Shown in pieces: positions 54,801 to 58,620 of a DNA stretch of 64,000 nt; position 1 is the stretch's first letter; each line of letters opens with the position of its first letter. The stretch is from Conus ventricosus (Eukaryota; Mollusca; Gastropoda; Neogastropoda; Conidae): NCBI GenBank assembly GCA_018398815.1, contig CM031595.1, positions 139,689,679 to 139,753,678 of the forward strand, given 5' to 3'. A program made the position numbers and the translations under genes. A model generated the notes under the pieces. The model saw only the letters and a program-made list of their open reading frames with translations, was not told the origin of the DNA and ran no database searches.

Positions 54801-55590
54801 TGTACACAACCAATACAGTCACAACAATAATAGCTCAAACCAGTTCAGTTCAAATAAAGCAATAAGAGCTACAGCCAATAATCACAACAAGCACAACAGT
54901 AGCAATTACTACATCAATCTATAACAGTCACAACCAGACAAAACTCACAATAAACTTGCCTGTTTCACCTCACTAACAGCAAAGATCCTACATAGTTTAT
55001 CACAAATTTCCCCGTTTCACAGGATGAATAATAGAAACAGGTAAGTACAAAATGTAGACAAAGGGACAGAATATGATAGGGAAAAAATAATAACAAATTT
55101 TACAGCACATACATGCCAAGGGAAAAATAGCAACAGGTTTACAGATGCATGTCCATGCAATCAGCAAGTATTCATTAAGTGATTTACTTATTCATTCATC
55201 TATTCAACTTTAAGAGCCTCTACACTGTGGCTCAAGAGTTAAGCAAATGTGATATAGAATACATGGACCAATCCACAATCACTGATGTCTTCTTGAAGAA
55301 ATGGAAGATTTTTCAAACAACAACTCCACACAAGCTCAATTCAGCGTGCCCTTTAAACACATTTATCAAAGCTTATGTGTAGGCTTCAACTACATGCCTA
55401 CTTTTTGTTATCAGTTCAACTGACCTTTCTGATGTGATCAACAGTCACCTGTGCCAGAGCAGGATCTCCAGGCCCATTGGAGATAAACAAACCATCATAT
55501 GCTTCTTCCGTGAAGTCATAGTCCCCAGGGAACCAGCTTGACTTTCATGTTGCACTGGATGTACACAAGATCAAACTCCACATTGAGTCC
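7086..55590 (-). CDS. CPS1: carbamoyl-phosphate synthetase, mitochondrial CPS I/III type (gene span, 26 exons, both ends missing)
   Basis: The enzyme makes carbamoyl phosphate from bicarbonate, two ATP and a nitrogen donor, feeding arginine and urea synthesis in mitochondria. Exons in coding order cover the glutamine amidotransferase (1-4), ATP-grasp half 1 (5-13), the linker or oligomerisation domain (14-16), ATP-grasp half 2 (17-24) and the MGS-like allosteric domain (25-26). Exons 4-26 give about 1,060 residues; human CPS1 has 1,500. GICMGHQ keeps the Cys that vertebrate CPS I has lost, so glutamine use is expected. FATEKT and the Trp 16 residues later match the human N-acetylglutamate site (Thr1391, Thr1394, Trp1410). 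[13 protein letters not shown] and RASRS motifs also fit CPS I/III rather than CAD, and no DHOase or ATCase follows. Exons 1, 2, 3, 13 and 18 carry small frame breaks, likely consensus errors. The N-terminus and about the last 90 residues are not seen. Confidence 0.93.
7197..8577. other. introns 25 and 24, no gene or element recognised
   Basis: 7197-7810 and 7976-8577 flank exon 25. They are AT-rich with short GATA-like runs near 7475-7510. No coding or repeat-family signal was found apart from a few poly-A tracts. Confidence 0.6.
7811..7975 (-). CDS. CPS1: CPS exon 25: entry into the MGS-like domain
   Basis: 55 codons, phase 0 to 0: [60 protein letters not shown]…AFLKAM…GF closes the synthetase, and the rest is the first strand and helix of the MGS-like regulatory domain. 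Acceptor CACAG and donor GTGAGT are present. Confidence 0.95.
8578..8652 (-). CDS. CPS1: CPS exon 24: end of synthetase half 2
   Basis: 25 codons, phase 0 to 0: [25 protein letters not shown]. This is near-identical to the [14 protein letters not shown] segment of CPS1; CAD differs clearly here. Acceptor ATGCAG and donor GTCAGT are present. Confidence 0.95.
9044..9530. repeat. compound (TG)n/(GA)n microsatellite
   Basis: Blocks of TG at about 9064-9104, GA with GACACA interruptions at about 9106-9202, then TG blocks with ATAGTTGG and CATG interruptions to 9512. It lies in intron 23. All open frames over it are repeat artefacts. Confidence 0.97.
9734..9904 (-). CDS. CPS1: CPS exon 23: half 2 metal-binding VIE.N segment
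   Basis: 57 codons, phase 0 to 0: [40 protein letters not shown], then [17 protein letters not shown]. The Glu and Asn of VIE.N bind the second active-site metals. The usual Cys between them is Leu here. RASRS follows CPS I/III; CAD has RVSRS. Confidence 0.95.
9905..10329. other. intron 22, nothing recognised
   Basis: AT-rich intron between exons 23 and 22 with no coding or repeat signal that I can support. Confidence 0.6.
10330..10419 (-). CDS. CPS1: CPS exon 22: half 2, GPFN.Q strand
   Basis: 30 codons, phase 0 to 0: [30 protein letters not shown]. (T/S)GPFN.QFLVK precedes the metal-binding Glu/Asn strand. Acceptor TTGCAG and strong donor GTAAGT are present. Confidence 0.95.
10787..10862. 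repeat. (CA)n microsatellite in intron 21
   Basis: Almost pure CA dinucleotides of about 60 bp, followed by TATATACACACC and a further short CA run. Confidence 0.97.
10904..11011 (-). CDS. CPS1: CPS exon 21: half 2, [12 protein letters not shown]
   Basis: 36 codons, phase 0 to 0: [47 protein letters not shown] is invariant in CPS half 2. Acceptor GTCACAG and donor GTATAG are present. Confidence 0.95.
11273..11375. repeat. (CA)n microsatellite in intron 20
   Basis: Pure CA to about 11323, then imperfect CA/AAACA units. It lies just downstream (minus strand) of the exon 20 donor. Confidence 0.95.
11401..11622 (-). CDS. CPS1: CPS exon 20: ATP-grasp half 2, SYVLSGSAM loop
   Basis: 74 codons, phase 0 to 0: [20 protein letters not shown] … [33 protein letters not shown] is the glycine-rich ATP loop of half 2. 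The donor is GAG|GTGGGG. A CA microsatellite starts in the intron about 30-130 bp downstream. Confidence 0.95.
11623..12720. repeat. intron 19 with dispersed repeat fragments
   Basis: 11850-12100 shares blocks with 39960-40200 (…GTGGTGTTCAGTG…, …GATGACAAT.ATTGCT.AGTC…, CCACTT-type ends), which suggests an interspersed repeat family that I cannot name. 12428-12550 holds the CTGAAGA…GAAAC repeat listed separately. No coding signal. Confidence 0.5.
12428..12550 (+). repeat. dispersed repeat with CTGAAGA…GAAAC motif, copy 1
   Basis: GATAAGTGACTGCTCGTTCT, TGTCCTGAGTGTTGTT, CTGAAGAAGACC…GGTTGAAAC and CATGTTTTGTCTT recur, inverted, at about 55755-55880. The short ACCT/AGGT stem between CTGA-AGA and GAAA resembles hammerhead-ribozyme or Penelope-type repeat ends, but the core has A where hammerheads need U. 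The family is uncertain. Confidence 0.55.
12721..12915 (-). CDS. CPS1: CPS exon 19: half 2, SVGGQIPNN segment
   Basis: 65 codons, phase 0 to 0: [73 protein letters not shown] and LGTSP..ID.AE(N/D)R.. are second-half ATP-grasp motifs. Acceptor TTACAG and donor GTCAGT are present. Confidence 0.96.
13068..13290. repeat. imperfect (TG)n array, two blocks
   Basis: TG blocks at 13068-13160 and 13198-13285, each followed by the same TTTTCCTTCTG(T/C)GTTATTTT(C/G)TCTGCTCTGCA segment. A roughly 125-bp unit is therefore duplicated in tandem in intron 18. Confidence 0.85.
13409..13517 (-). CDS. CPS1: CPS exon 18: NPETVSTD exon, two one-base deletions
   Basis: It encodes [16 protein letters not shown] and [15 protein letters not shown] in two frames. 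Two single bases are missing relative to the conserved protein, before the NPET codons near 13505 and in a T run near 13456. With them the exon would be 111 nt (37 codons) and in phase. No AG precedes the expected 5' border at 13517, so the acceptor also looks damaged. The donor GTTAGT is intact. Confidence 0.8.
13693..14124 (+). repeat. direct partial copy of the foldback element
   Basis: It matches 14410-14850 almost throughout (…AAACAAGTGGGGTAT…GCCTGCTCCGAGGCCTTTCG…CATAATACTGTGGT), offset by about 722 bp. It lacks the outermost part of the inverted arm. In intron 17. Confidence 0.8.
14374..15030. mobile_element. foldback (inverted-repeat) element, about 650 bp
   Basis: The left arm, about 14374-14541, is the reverse complement of the right arm, 14867-15030. 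Both contain TCATTTCATTTCC, TTACTGTTTATCG and TTTAAAAGGCTGTGCC on the same logical strand. The arms flank a GC-richer centre with GCCTGCTCCGAGGCC. No coding capacity. It may be a MITE; no target duplication was recognised. Confidence 0.75.
15631..15765 (-). CDS. CPS1: CPS exon 17: preATP-grasp of synthetase half 2
   Basis: 45 codons, phase 0 to 0: [58 protein letters not shown] opens the second synthetase half. Acceptor GCACAG and donor GTGAGT are canonical. Confidence 0.95.
15766..16187. other. intron 16, nothing recognised
   Basis: AT-rich intron with a purine-rich AAAGAAAG patch near 15970-16030 and no other signal. Confidence 0.6.
16188..16253 (-). CDS. CPS1: CPS exon 16: IDT.AAE segment
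   Basis: 22 codons, phase 0 to 0: [20 protein letters not shown] then GM. IDT.AAE.P..TNYLY.TYNG is the conserved junction into synthetase half 2. Acceptor TTGCAG and donor GTTAGT are present. Confidence 0.95.
16698..16885 (+). repeat. left inverted terminal repeat of DIRS copy 1
   Basis: TTTGGCGTCATATACTGTAC, CATGTCAGACCATAGCATTC and ATTTTTTGTGGCTAATGCAG run inward to GTTCCTCATTCAAC. The reverse complement of the inner part is at 22490-22640. Confidence 0.85.
17600..18340 (+). repeat. leader repeats of DIRS copy 1
   Basis: Units of the type GGTAGATCGA…ACGATCTCTTGATCTACC…GTGCACATTTATTAGTACC recur about five times at 17790-18335. A 150-bp segment with CGACGATCGATCC…CCGCCATCTT is present at about 17600-17750 and again at 17980-18130. 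Each unit can fold into a GGTAGATC/GATCTACC hairpin. Confidence 0.65.
18645..21150 (+). pseudogene. gag-like ORF of DIRS copy 1, decayed
   Basis: It begins [20 protein letters not shown] at an ATG in good context; the same start recurs in copy 2 at 45263. It continues Ser/Pro/Arg-rich through several frames to about 21150. Stops and frame changes occur near 18936, 19466 and 20028. It is assigned as gag from position and composition only, since no zinc knuckle or known domain was seen. Confidence 0.55.
21900..22262 (+). pseudogene. tyrosine recombinase C-terminal remnant (DIRS copy 1)
   Basis: [16 protein letters not shown] near 22147-22197, and in the next frame YFRD…TRADGS, match the end of DIRS recombinases, where a helix is followed by …F.KFYLRDI. 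The same C-terminus occurs in copies 2 and 3. The catalytic HxxR region is damaged here. Confidence 0.7.
22331..22425. repeat. internal complementary region of DIRS copy 1
   Basis: 22331-22371 is the reverse complement of the left end (CTATGGTCTGACATGGTACA then TTTGACGCCA). 22376-22412 (GTATTATACTCC…GCTAGTATACTT) is the reverse complement of the right end at 22632-22665. In DIRS elements such a region templates joining of the two ends in a circular intermediate. Confidence 0.8.
22490..22671 (-). repeat. right inverted terminal repeat of DIRS copy 1
   Basis: Reverse complement of the left repeat (GTTGAATGAGGAACG…TGAATGCTATGGTCTGACAT), with its own outer tail TATACTAGCCAAACAGGGAG. Confidence 0.85.
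22800..22935 (-). CDS. CPS1: CPS exon 15: oligomerisation domain
   Basis: One base plus 45 codons: [52 protein letters not shown] and R..LGI.P.VKQ match the helical linker of CPS I/III. Acceptor AACCAG and donor GTAATA are present. The first base completes the Ser codon left by exon 14. Confidence 0.94.
23042..23116. repeat. (TG)n microsatellite
   Basis: A nearly perfect TG run of about 70 bp in intron 14. Confidence 0.97.
27063..27374 (-). other. unassigned open frame, 103 codons, one hydrophobic segment
   Basis: It begins [19 protein letters not shown] and continues with a hydrophobic stretch ([18 protein letters not shown]), a basic [11 protein letters not shown] patch and a non-repetitive C-terminus. 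Unlike most frames in this intron it is not built on a simple repeat. I do not recognise it. It could be a nested exon, a pseudogene fragment or chance. No splice or promoter evidence decides. Confidence 0.15.
28283..28924 (+). pseudogene. SGNH/GDSL-hydrolase-like ORF, probably from a mobile element
   Basis: From ATG 28283 the frame reads [20 protein letters not shown], with GHS as block I of SGNH hydrolases. Then [14 protein letters not shown] near 28498-28540 is block III (GxND), and [20 protein letters not shown] near 28828-28890 is block V, where the usual Asp of DxxH is Asn. Stops and frame changes occur at about 28466, 28540 and 28820. SGNH-type ORFs are common passengers of invertebrate retroelements. 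It lies in intron 14, opposite to the CPS gene. Confidence 0.7.
29340..29720 (+). repeat. 85-bp minisatellite, left block
   Basis: Degenerate alternating half-units: GCAATGCAGCTATATTAGCT followed by GTGCCCTATATTG, and CAATGCAGC.ACATCAGCTG followed by TGCTCTTGCATGTTTCT. Continues at 30808 after the insertion of a hAT-like element. Confidence 0.9.
29721..30807. mobile_element. hAT-like non-autonomous element with 15-bp TIRs
   Basis: It starts CAGGGATGAGAACAG at 29721 and ends CTGTTCTCATCCTTG at 30807, inverted with one mismatch. TATATT flanks it on both sides (29715-29720 and 30808-30813). The CAGGG tip is typical of hAT elements, although their duplications are usually 8 bp. Inside are GGGGCAACGCCCC-type hairpins near 29770-29845 and no transposase. 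It interrupts a minisatellite unit, so it inserted after the array expanded. Confidence 0.75.
30808..31860 (+). repeat. 85-bp minisatellite, main block
   Basis: About a dozen composite units, each of two related halves of about 42 bp with CAGCTACATCAGCTG and CAGCTATATTAGCTG near-palindromes. Unit length is often a multiple of three with few stops, giving a 348-codon open frame that is a by-product of the repeat. More degenerate related units (GCGGCTACAGCAGC…) continue to about 32300. Confidence 0.93.
32390..33060 (+). pseudogene. mobile-element ORF remnant with [15 protein letters not shown] motif
   Basis: The frame ending at TAG 33058-33060 has a Pro/Thr/His-rich N-part (from about 32400, frame change near 32550), then [20 protein letters not shown] and [15 protein letters not shown]. 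From memory this resembles a segment of gag-like proteins in invertebrate retroelements (..P..IK.KIW..EYI.L..L). The element class is not certain. It is in the same sense as the SGNH pseudogene 4 kb upstream. Confidence 0.5.
33061..34352. other. last part of intron 14, nothing recognised
   Basis: Unique-looking AT-rich sequence up to exon 14. No coding, repeat or RNA signal was identified. Confidence 0.6.
34353..34471 (-). CDS. CPS1: CPS exon 14: start of the linker (oligomerisation) domain
   Basis: 39 codons plus two bases: [40 protein letters not shown](T/S).ID.WFL.K is conserved where CPS half 1 meets the helical oligomerisation domain. It ends in phase 2, exactly matched by exon 15 across an 11.4-kb intron. 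Confidence 0.94.
34785..35009 (+). repeat. 45-bp minisatellite in intron 13, five units
   Basis: Units of the form ATCATCCAAGAAACAAACAT followed by GATAATTATCC.CAAAAGAAG. The two outer units differ (GCTAGTTACCTAC) and the inner three are nearly identical. Confidence 0.92.
35323..35498 (-). CDS. CPS1: CPS exon 13: end of synthetase half 1, one-base deletion
   Basis: It encodes [18 protein letters not shown], then [19 protein letters not shown] and a diverged stretch to NNFRI. The exon is 176 nt where the flanking phases need 177. Near 35340 a Tyr codon expected before TIAK lacks one base, so the last four codons are out of frame. Splice sites GTAG and GTGACT are intact. Confidence 0.9.
35571..35733. 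repeat. DIRS terminal-repeat fragment inside a 41-bp direct duplication
   Basis: 35612-35692 (81 bp) matches the tip of the DIRS inverted repeat (GGCGTCATATACTTTACCAT … ATTTTTTGTGGCTA). It is bracketed by two identical 41-bp copies of local sequence, 35571-35611 and 35693-35733. DIRS integration does not normally make such a duplication. In intron 12. Confidence 0.88.
36145..36343 (-). CDS. CPS1: CPS exon 12: half 1, PRWDL segment
   Basis: One base plus 66 codons: [19 protein letters not shown] … [20 protein letters not shown] … [23 protein letters not shown] and G..MKSVGE are hallmark CPS motifs. Acceptor TGTAG and donor GTGAGT are present. Confidence 0.95.
36769..36946 (+). repeat. 45-bp minisatellite in intron 11, four units
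   Basis: Four almost identical units beginning AACTCGGAGAAAACAACTGC at 36771, 36816, 36861 and 36906. Little divergence suggests recent expansion. Confidence 0.97.
37424..37557 (-). CDS. CPS1: CPS exon 11: metal-binding Glu/Asn segment of half 1
   Basis: 44 codons plus two bases: [64 protein letters not shown] holds the Glu and Asn that bind Mg or Mn in the first active site. It ends in phase 2 and the Gly codon is finished by exon 12. Confidence 0.95.
37558..38161. other. intron 10, nothing recognised
   Basis: AT-rich intron without recognisable coding or repeat features. Confidence 0.6.
38162..38238 (-). CDS. CPS1: CPS exon 10: ATP-grasp half 1
   Basis: Two bases plus 25 codons encoding [18 protein letters not shown] and LRETALK. 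G(D/E)[10 protein letters not shown] is the conserved segment following the TVCNMEN strand. Acceptor TTCCAG and donor GTACAC are present, and the phases fit exons 9 and 11. Confidence 0.94.
38611..38755 (-). CDS. CPS1: CPS exon 9: ATP-grasp half 1, carboxy-phosphate site
   Basis: 48 codons plus one base: [63 protein letters not shown] is a conserved ATP-grasp signature. It ends in phase 1 at a GTGAGA donor. Confidence 0.95.
39084..39370 (-). CDS. CPS1: CPS exon 8: ATP-grasp half 1, nucleotide-binding region
   Basis: Two bases plus 95 codons. It includes [20 protein letters not shown], the ATP-contacting TEDR segment, and [17 protein letters not shown], the glycine-rich ATP-grasp loop with its Arg. 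Acceptor GGGCAG and donor GTATTT are present. This is the largest exon here and has no frame break. Confidence 0.95.
39371..40701. repeat. intron 7 with a dispersed repeat
   Basis: 39880-40200 shares blocks with 11850-12100. The rest (to 40701) includes text such as TTAGAATTGAATTCAAAACC that looks like interspersed-repeat debris. No coding signal. Confidence 0.45.
40702..40891 (-). CDS. CPS1: CPS exon 7: synthetase half 1, preATP-grasp
   Basis: 63 codons plus one base: [19 protein letters not shown] … [26 protein letters not shown] and GGQTALN are invariant CPS preATP-grasp motifs. It ends in phase 1 at a GTAAG donor, and the Gly codon is completed by exon 8. Confidence 0.95.
40892..41904. 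other. intron 6, GT-rich patch only
   Basis: An imperfect GT array lies at about 40985-41090. The remaining 800 bp are AT-rich with no recognised feature. Confidence 0.6.
41905..42000 (-). CDS. CPS1: CPS exon 6: start of ATP-grasp half 1
   Basis: 32 codons, phase 0 to 0: [18 protein letters not shown] then [14 protein letters not shown]. The [16 protein letters not shown] signature opens the first synthetase half of all carbamoyl-phosphate synthetases. Acceptor CTGCAG and donor GTGAAA are present. Confidence 0.95.
42128..42240. repeat. (CA)n microsatellite in intron 5
   Basis: About 105 bp of almost pure CA, followed by a GA-rich stretch near 42310-42380. Confidence 0.97.
42487..42588 (-). 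CDS. CPS1: CPS exon 5: linker between amidotransferase and synthetase
   Basis: 34 codons, phase 0 to 0, beginning [14 protein letters not shown] and ending PPAIKHTC, before a strong GTAAGT donor. It aligns with the segment after GPTDTE in CPS1 that joins the amidotransferase to the synthetase. Its first 22 bases and acceptor are the source of the minisatellite in the intron at 42590-43640. Confidence 0.92.
42589..43640 (-). repeat. minisatellite built from the 3' splice site of CPS exon 5 (array B)
   Basis: On the minus strand, units carry a pyrimidine-rich CAG acceptor followed by a variant of the first 22 bases of exon 5 (TTCCTGTTTGACTATTTCCA). Clear copies lie near 42690, 42745, 42790, 43505 and 43600. 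Between about 42900 and 43480 a derived unit (CTGTCAG + TTTCTCTGTTATTATTTCAG) repeats about ten times with a period of roughly 45-58 bp. A SINE fragment at 43066-43196 interrupts it. The array directly abuts the true exon. Confidence 0.85.
43066..43196 (+). repeat. truncated SINE inside array B
   Basis: CCCCGAAGATGGAGTATGGC … CTGCGTACGCAG followed by AAAGAAAGAAAG matches the 3' part of the SINE at 53521-53944. It lacks the tRNA-like head. Confidence 0.85.
43790..43960. repeat. imperfect (TG)n array
   Basis: GT-rich run with GC interruptions in intron 4. It is followed at about 43965-44010 by a short piece of the SINE body (AAAATCCCATCACCAACTTT). Confidence 0.92.
45263..47800 (+). pseudogene. 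gag-like ORF of DIRS copy 2, heavily degraded
   Basis: It starts ATGGTGAAGGACATTAAC as in copy 1 and remains alignable to about 47800 (…GAAATTGATTTCTTGTCAGC…, …ATTCGACTGC…). Frame is lost repeatedly through run-length changes. No domain is named. Confidence 0.5.
48755..48800. repeat. poly-G tract of nearly 40 bases in DIRS copy 2
   Basis: Uninterrupted G run at about 48760-48796. The corresponding part of copy 1 (21610-21645) has an A run and a much shorter G run. Probably a sequencing or consensus artefact. Confidence 0.9.
49060..49600 (+). pseudogene. RNase H-to-recombinase linker of DIRS copy 2
   Basis: The frame containing [11 protein letters not shown] near 49093-49125, then QKGLS..EG, LVTG.S and further motifs, matches the stretch between RNase H and recombinase in DIRS and related elements (DALS..W……ILQKV..EGA). 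RT itself could not be recognised upstream, perhaps because the text is degraded. Confidence 0.6.
49640..50450 (+). pseudogene. tyrosine recombinase of DIRS copy 2, degraded
   Basis: MKTTF…SARRRGEI near 49885-49935 is the helix with the first catalytic Arg (copy 3 reads similarly). [12 protein letters not shown] near 50328-50365 follows a region that would hold the HxxR motif, and [14 protein letters not shown] text near 50410-50440 precedes …RDI. The recombinase inserts the circular DNA intermediate. Many run-length errors break the frame. Confidence 0.7.
50990..51067 (-). CDS. CPS1: CPS exon 4: amidotransferase catalytic His exon
   Basis: 26 codons in phase 0: [12 protein letters not shown] followed by [18 protein letters not shown] carries the His and Glu of the Cys-His-Glu triad. 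Acceptor CAG and donor GTACAC are canonical. The first 13 codons are the last unit of the minisatellite that extends upstream to about 51905, and TGCTCAG inside the exon (ending 51029) mimics the acceptor one repeat period further in. Confidence 0.93.
51068..51905 (-). repeat. minisatellite built from the 3' splice site of CPS exon 4 (array A)
   Basis: About 20 units of 39-40 bp. On the minus strand each is an acceptor (…GCTGTTTCAG) followed by GGTATCATGCACACAAAGAA and GCCTGTCTTTG, i.e. the start of exon 4. Units near the exon are close to it, and those beyond about 51650 are degenerate. The exon's own first 39 bases (51029-51067) form the final unit. An inverted second copy is at 61245-62080. 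Confidence 0.95.
51906..52668. other. remainder of intron 3
   Basis: 52170-52500 contains two diverged copies of a segment with ATTTTCAG.TAGGACC.TGTTTTC and CATGCTTACATCCC.TGTTCA, about 180 bp apart. The whole stretch is mirrored at 60467-61245. No coding signal. Confidence 0.6.
52669..52813 (-). CDS. CPS1: CPS exon 3: amidotransferase core strand exon, frame-disrupted copy
   Basis: Homologous to the clean exon at 60325-60466, which encodes [15 protein letters not shown]…VNGNDMTNE. This copy is 145 nt rather than 142 and has several small insertions and substitutions near its 5' end (around 52785-52810) that put about the first 20 codons out of frame. Acceptor TTTTCAG and donor GAG|GTACT are intact. 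Confidence 0.8.
53405..53490. repeat. poly-C-rich tract
   Basis: A roughly 85-bp run of C with few interruptions. The mirrored right-arm position (59640-59732) is an even longer poly-G. Length here is unlikely to be reliable. Confidence 0.9.
53521..53944 (+). repeat. tRNA-derived SINE, full length, in intron 2
   Basis: The head GGGGCCGGCTAGCTCAGTTG GTAGA… has a polymerase III A box (TAGCTCAGTTGG) and a B box (GTGTTCGAATT). The body contains CCGAAGATGGAGTATGGCTG and ends in an AAAG-rich tail. The allelic or duplicate copy is at 59205-59610 in the opposite orientation. Confidence 0.9.
54118..54240. repeat. imperfect (TG)n array in intron 2
   Basis: GT-rich with GTT and GGT interruptions. Mirrored by the purer CA array at 58920-59036. 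Confidence 0.93.
54442..54549 (-). CDS. CPS1: CPS exon 2: amidotransferase nucleophile exon
   Basis: The exon encodes the [18 protein letters not shown] segment whose Cys is the glutaminase nucleophile, ending KMPLGNR across the next splice (phase 2, AG|G). Acceptor TACAG and donor GTGGG are present. Its length of 108 nt does not fit the flanking phases, and one G is missing before the TATCTG codons, so the left copy is out of frame locally. The inverted copy at 58621-58725 reads [10 protein letters not shown] in frame. Confidence 0.8.
   Translation of the reverse strand, partial: VLETPGRARCLYLYGPSADGLAAGGQRHYKDAAWQ
54861..55424. other. part of intron 1 present only in the left arm
   Basis: AT-rich. 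Near 54760-54840 short CAATA.CAGTCACA units repeat. Beyond about 54860 no mirrored counterpart is visible because the right arm begins at the gap. Confidence 0.5.
55425..55590 (-). CDS. CPS1: CPS exon 1 (first visible): amidotransferase, LVPW and NGPGDP segment
   Basis: The exon encodes NMKVKLVPW, then (after a one-base surplus in a G run near 55523) [20 protein letters not shown] and [13 protein letters not shown], ending at a GT donor. The NGPGDP turn is the oxyanion-side loop of class I amidotransferases. The upstream border is uncertain because no clear acceptor is seen next to GLNVEFDL. The extra G breaks the frame; a homopolymer error is the simplest reading. Confidence 0.75.
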
Positions 55591-57317
55591 CTTTTTTCAC
55601 AATCACATGGGTACATGAATTGAAATAATCAAAAGGGGAGGGAGGGGGGATTCACAGTAACAGTTAGAATTGTGCATAGTACGTTTGAAAGGTAGAATTT
55701 AATACAAATTTTAAAAGGAAAAATTACAGTTAATCCACCACATAACAGTGACAAACAAATCACAAGACAAAACATGATGCGTTTCGACCTCTTTGGTTTC
55801 TTCAGGCAAGATAAACAACATTCAGGACAATGACAATGAAGAACAAGCAATCACTTATCTTCTCTACGTCCATCTTACACCGAAGTTGAGAAGATAAGTG
55901 ATTGCTGGTTCTTTGTTTGATGCCACATAACTTCAATAACATTTCATATTACCTTATATCTGATGTTAACTAACCTTGACAAGCTTTCATGCCATGTTAT
56001 GTTTGATGTCAACAAATCTTGACAAGGTTTCATACAGTGTCTGTCACACTGTCACTTTTGCACACGCGCATTCATGACAGCATTTACTCCATACGCACAC
56101 GTAATCTTTCCAATCAACCAAAAGGCGCACTACCGAATGTTTTTTCTTCTCCCCCTCTCCTTCCGGAAAACACTTTACTAAATCACATCAAACAATTTAT
56201 AAACAGATTTTATACATGTAGCTCTCTTTCCACTGAGAGGCAAACTAACTCACTCAAGACTTCATAAAGTCACGGCCTTCACACAACATTGGCCCACAAA
56301 ATCCAGACCAGGAAAATAAATGATTCTTTCACTCCTTGATGCTATGCCTGCATCCGAATTAAGACTCGCTCCATCCTTTCATGATTCCCTGTCTCTCTCA
56401 GACATCATCTCGCCCCCTCGATTTCTCCCATCCTGGAGATATGACTTCCGACTCCTCTCCCTCGACTTTTCCTGTCACTGGAGAGATGAGTTCAACTCCT
56501 CTTCCTCGACTTCTCCTGTCCCTGGAGAGATGAGTTCCAACTCCTCTCCCTGGAGTCGTTAATTGCCGGGCTGAACTACCGGTGTGTTCCCCACACCATG
56601 GCCATCTTTAACCCCCTCACGGGGTGAAAGGTGAAAGGTGAAGGGCGAAGGGTGAAGGGTGAAGGGCTGAAACACGAATAAGGTTCGTGTAAATAACCTG
56701 CTTCTTAATTCAACATATGAATTCTTTCTTTCTCTTTTCTTTAAGTTTTCCCCTGTAGCTTTCCCCAACTATCTATCGCTCACCTGGTAATGACTGGTCA
56801 GCAGCGAGGACCAACGTCCTGACAGGTTCGAGTCTCTAGGCCATCTCCTGGGCTAAAACTGATTCTTTCCTCCCTCCTCCTAGTGAGTGCATACTCAGTG
56901 TTCAAAACACATGACCAGCACCTTACCAACCCTTATTAAACTATCTCTCAGTGGTCACTTTCACCCAATGACCACGTTTCTTTCTTTAATGAGTTTATCT
57001 CACCATTATTTGGGGACGCCCGCTACACTAATCAAGCCACATAAATATTCTTCCTTTCCGTTGTGGCATGGGGAAATGATTCATATCACTAACTACATGT
57101 GATGGAGCGTCACATGCCTTGATGTGAGGCTACCCCATGACACCCCCATCCTGGGGTGAAAAAATTTTCTCCAGAAATTTTTTTTAAAGGATATACAAAA
57201 TTCACTTAAAACACATCTTTAGCCATGAATCTCAAAATGTGTAACCATCACACATGATTCACCAAATTAAAAACAAACGTTTTAGAATCAATCATCATTT
57301 AATCCCCCTAATGCATA
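55591..57317. other. sequence between exon 1 and the gap, repeat-rich, unnamed
   Basis: 55755-55880 is the inverted copy of the CTGAAGA…GAAAC repeat. 56440-56560 has three tandem copies of a unit with TCCTGTCCCTGGAGAGATGA. 56622-56668 is a heptamer run (GGGTGAA). 57097-57175 (…GATGGAGCGTCACATG…CACCCCCATCCTGGGGTGAA) contains a short palindrome and could be an LTR fragment, but I cannot show a partner. Upstream CPS exons are expected further on but are not seen. Confidence 0.45.
55755..55880 (-). repeat. dispersed repeat with CTGAAGA…GAAAC motif, copy 2
   Basis: The reverse complement matches 12428-12550 over about 110 bp, including the GATAAGTGATTGC start, TGTCCTGAATGTTGTT and the CTGAAGAAACC…GGTCGAAAC core. 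Confidence 0.6.
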
Positions 57318-58317
57318 NNNNNNNNNNNNNNNNNNNNNNNNNNNNNNNNNNNNNNNNNNNNNNNNNNNNNNNNNNNNNNNNNNNNNNNNNNNNNNNNNNN
57401 NNNNNNNNNNNNNNNNNNNNNNNNNNNNNNNNNNNNNNNNNNNNNNNNNNNNNNNNNNNNNNNNNNNNNNNNNNNNNNNNNNNNNNNNNNNNNNNNNNNN
57501 NNNNNNNNNNNNNNNNNNNNNNNNNNNNNNNNNNNNNNNNNNNNNNNNNNNNNNNNNNNNNNNNNNNNNNNNNNNNNNNNNNNNNNNNNNNNNNNNNNNN
57601 NNNNNNNNNNNNNNNNNNNNNNNNNNNNNNNNNNNNNNNNNNNNNNNNNNNNNNNNNNNNNNNNNNNNNNNNNNNNNNNNNNNNNNNNNNNNNNNNNNNN
57701 NNNNNNNNNNNNNNNNNNNNNNNNNNNNNNNNNNNNNNNNNNNNNNNNNNNNNNNNNNNNNNNNNNNNNNNNNNNNNNNNNNNNNNNNNNNNNNNNNNNN
57801 NNNNNNNNNNNNNNNNNNNNNNNNNNNNNNNNNNNNNNNNNNNNNNNNNNNNNNNNNNNNNNNNNNNNNNNNNNNNNNNNNNNNNNNNNNNNNNNNNNNN
57901 NNNNNNNNNNNNNNNNNNNNNNNNNNNNNNNNNNNNNNNNNNNNNNNNNNNNNNNNNNNNNNNNNNNNNNNNNNNNNNNNNNNNNNNNNNNNNNNNNNNN
58001 NNNNNNNNNNNNNNNNNNNNNNNNNNNNNNNNNNNNNNNNNNNNNNNNNNNNNNNNNNNNNNNNNNNNNNNNNNNNNNNNNNNNNNNNNNNNNNNNNNNN
58101 NNNNNNNNNNNNNNNNNNNNNNNNNNNNNNNNNNNNNNNNNNNNNNNNNNNNNNNNNNNNNNNNNNNNNNNNNNNNNNNNNNNNNNNNNNNNNNNNNNNN
58201 NNNNNNNNNNNNNNNNNNNNNNNNNNNNNNNNNNNNNNNNNNNNNNNNNNNNNNNNNNNNNNNNNNNNNNNNNNNNNNNNNNNNNNNNNNNNNNNNNNNN
58301 NNNNNNNNNNNNNNNNN
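57318..58317. other. assembly gap of exactly 1000 N
   Basis: A run of exactly 1000 N, a conventional placeholder for an unknown scaffold gap. It separates the two arms of the inverted duplication. Confidence 0.99.
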
Positions 58318-58620
58318 TAGCTAATTATTTGAACTGAACGGTTTGAGCTTTATTGTTGTGATGTATTGGTTTTTGTACAGTCCTATTGCTGTGACTGTAT
58401 TGTTGGCACAGTCCTTTTTTTGCGTTGGGACTGAATTTGGTTTAGTCATTATAGTTTGTGACTGTTATTTTTATGGCTGCTTTGGGTTTTAGCTATTGTT
58501 GCTCACATGACCACAGCAAACTGTACCAGAACAGCTGCCACTGCCACAAGCACAACTAGAAAAGCAGCATTTAACAAAAGAAATCTCTGGCACCCTGCTG
58601 AAGATGGAGTGTTATGACAG

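Noticed and set aside
7086..55590. Assignment to CAD (the cytosolic multifunctional enzyme)
   Set aside because: RASRS, the [13 protein letters not shown] segment and the MGS-like FATEKT…W pattern match CPS I/III. No DHOase or aspartate transcarbamylase exon is seen.
57254..58324. 356-codon frame made of X
   Set aside because: It is the translation of the 1000-N gap.
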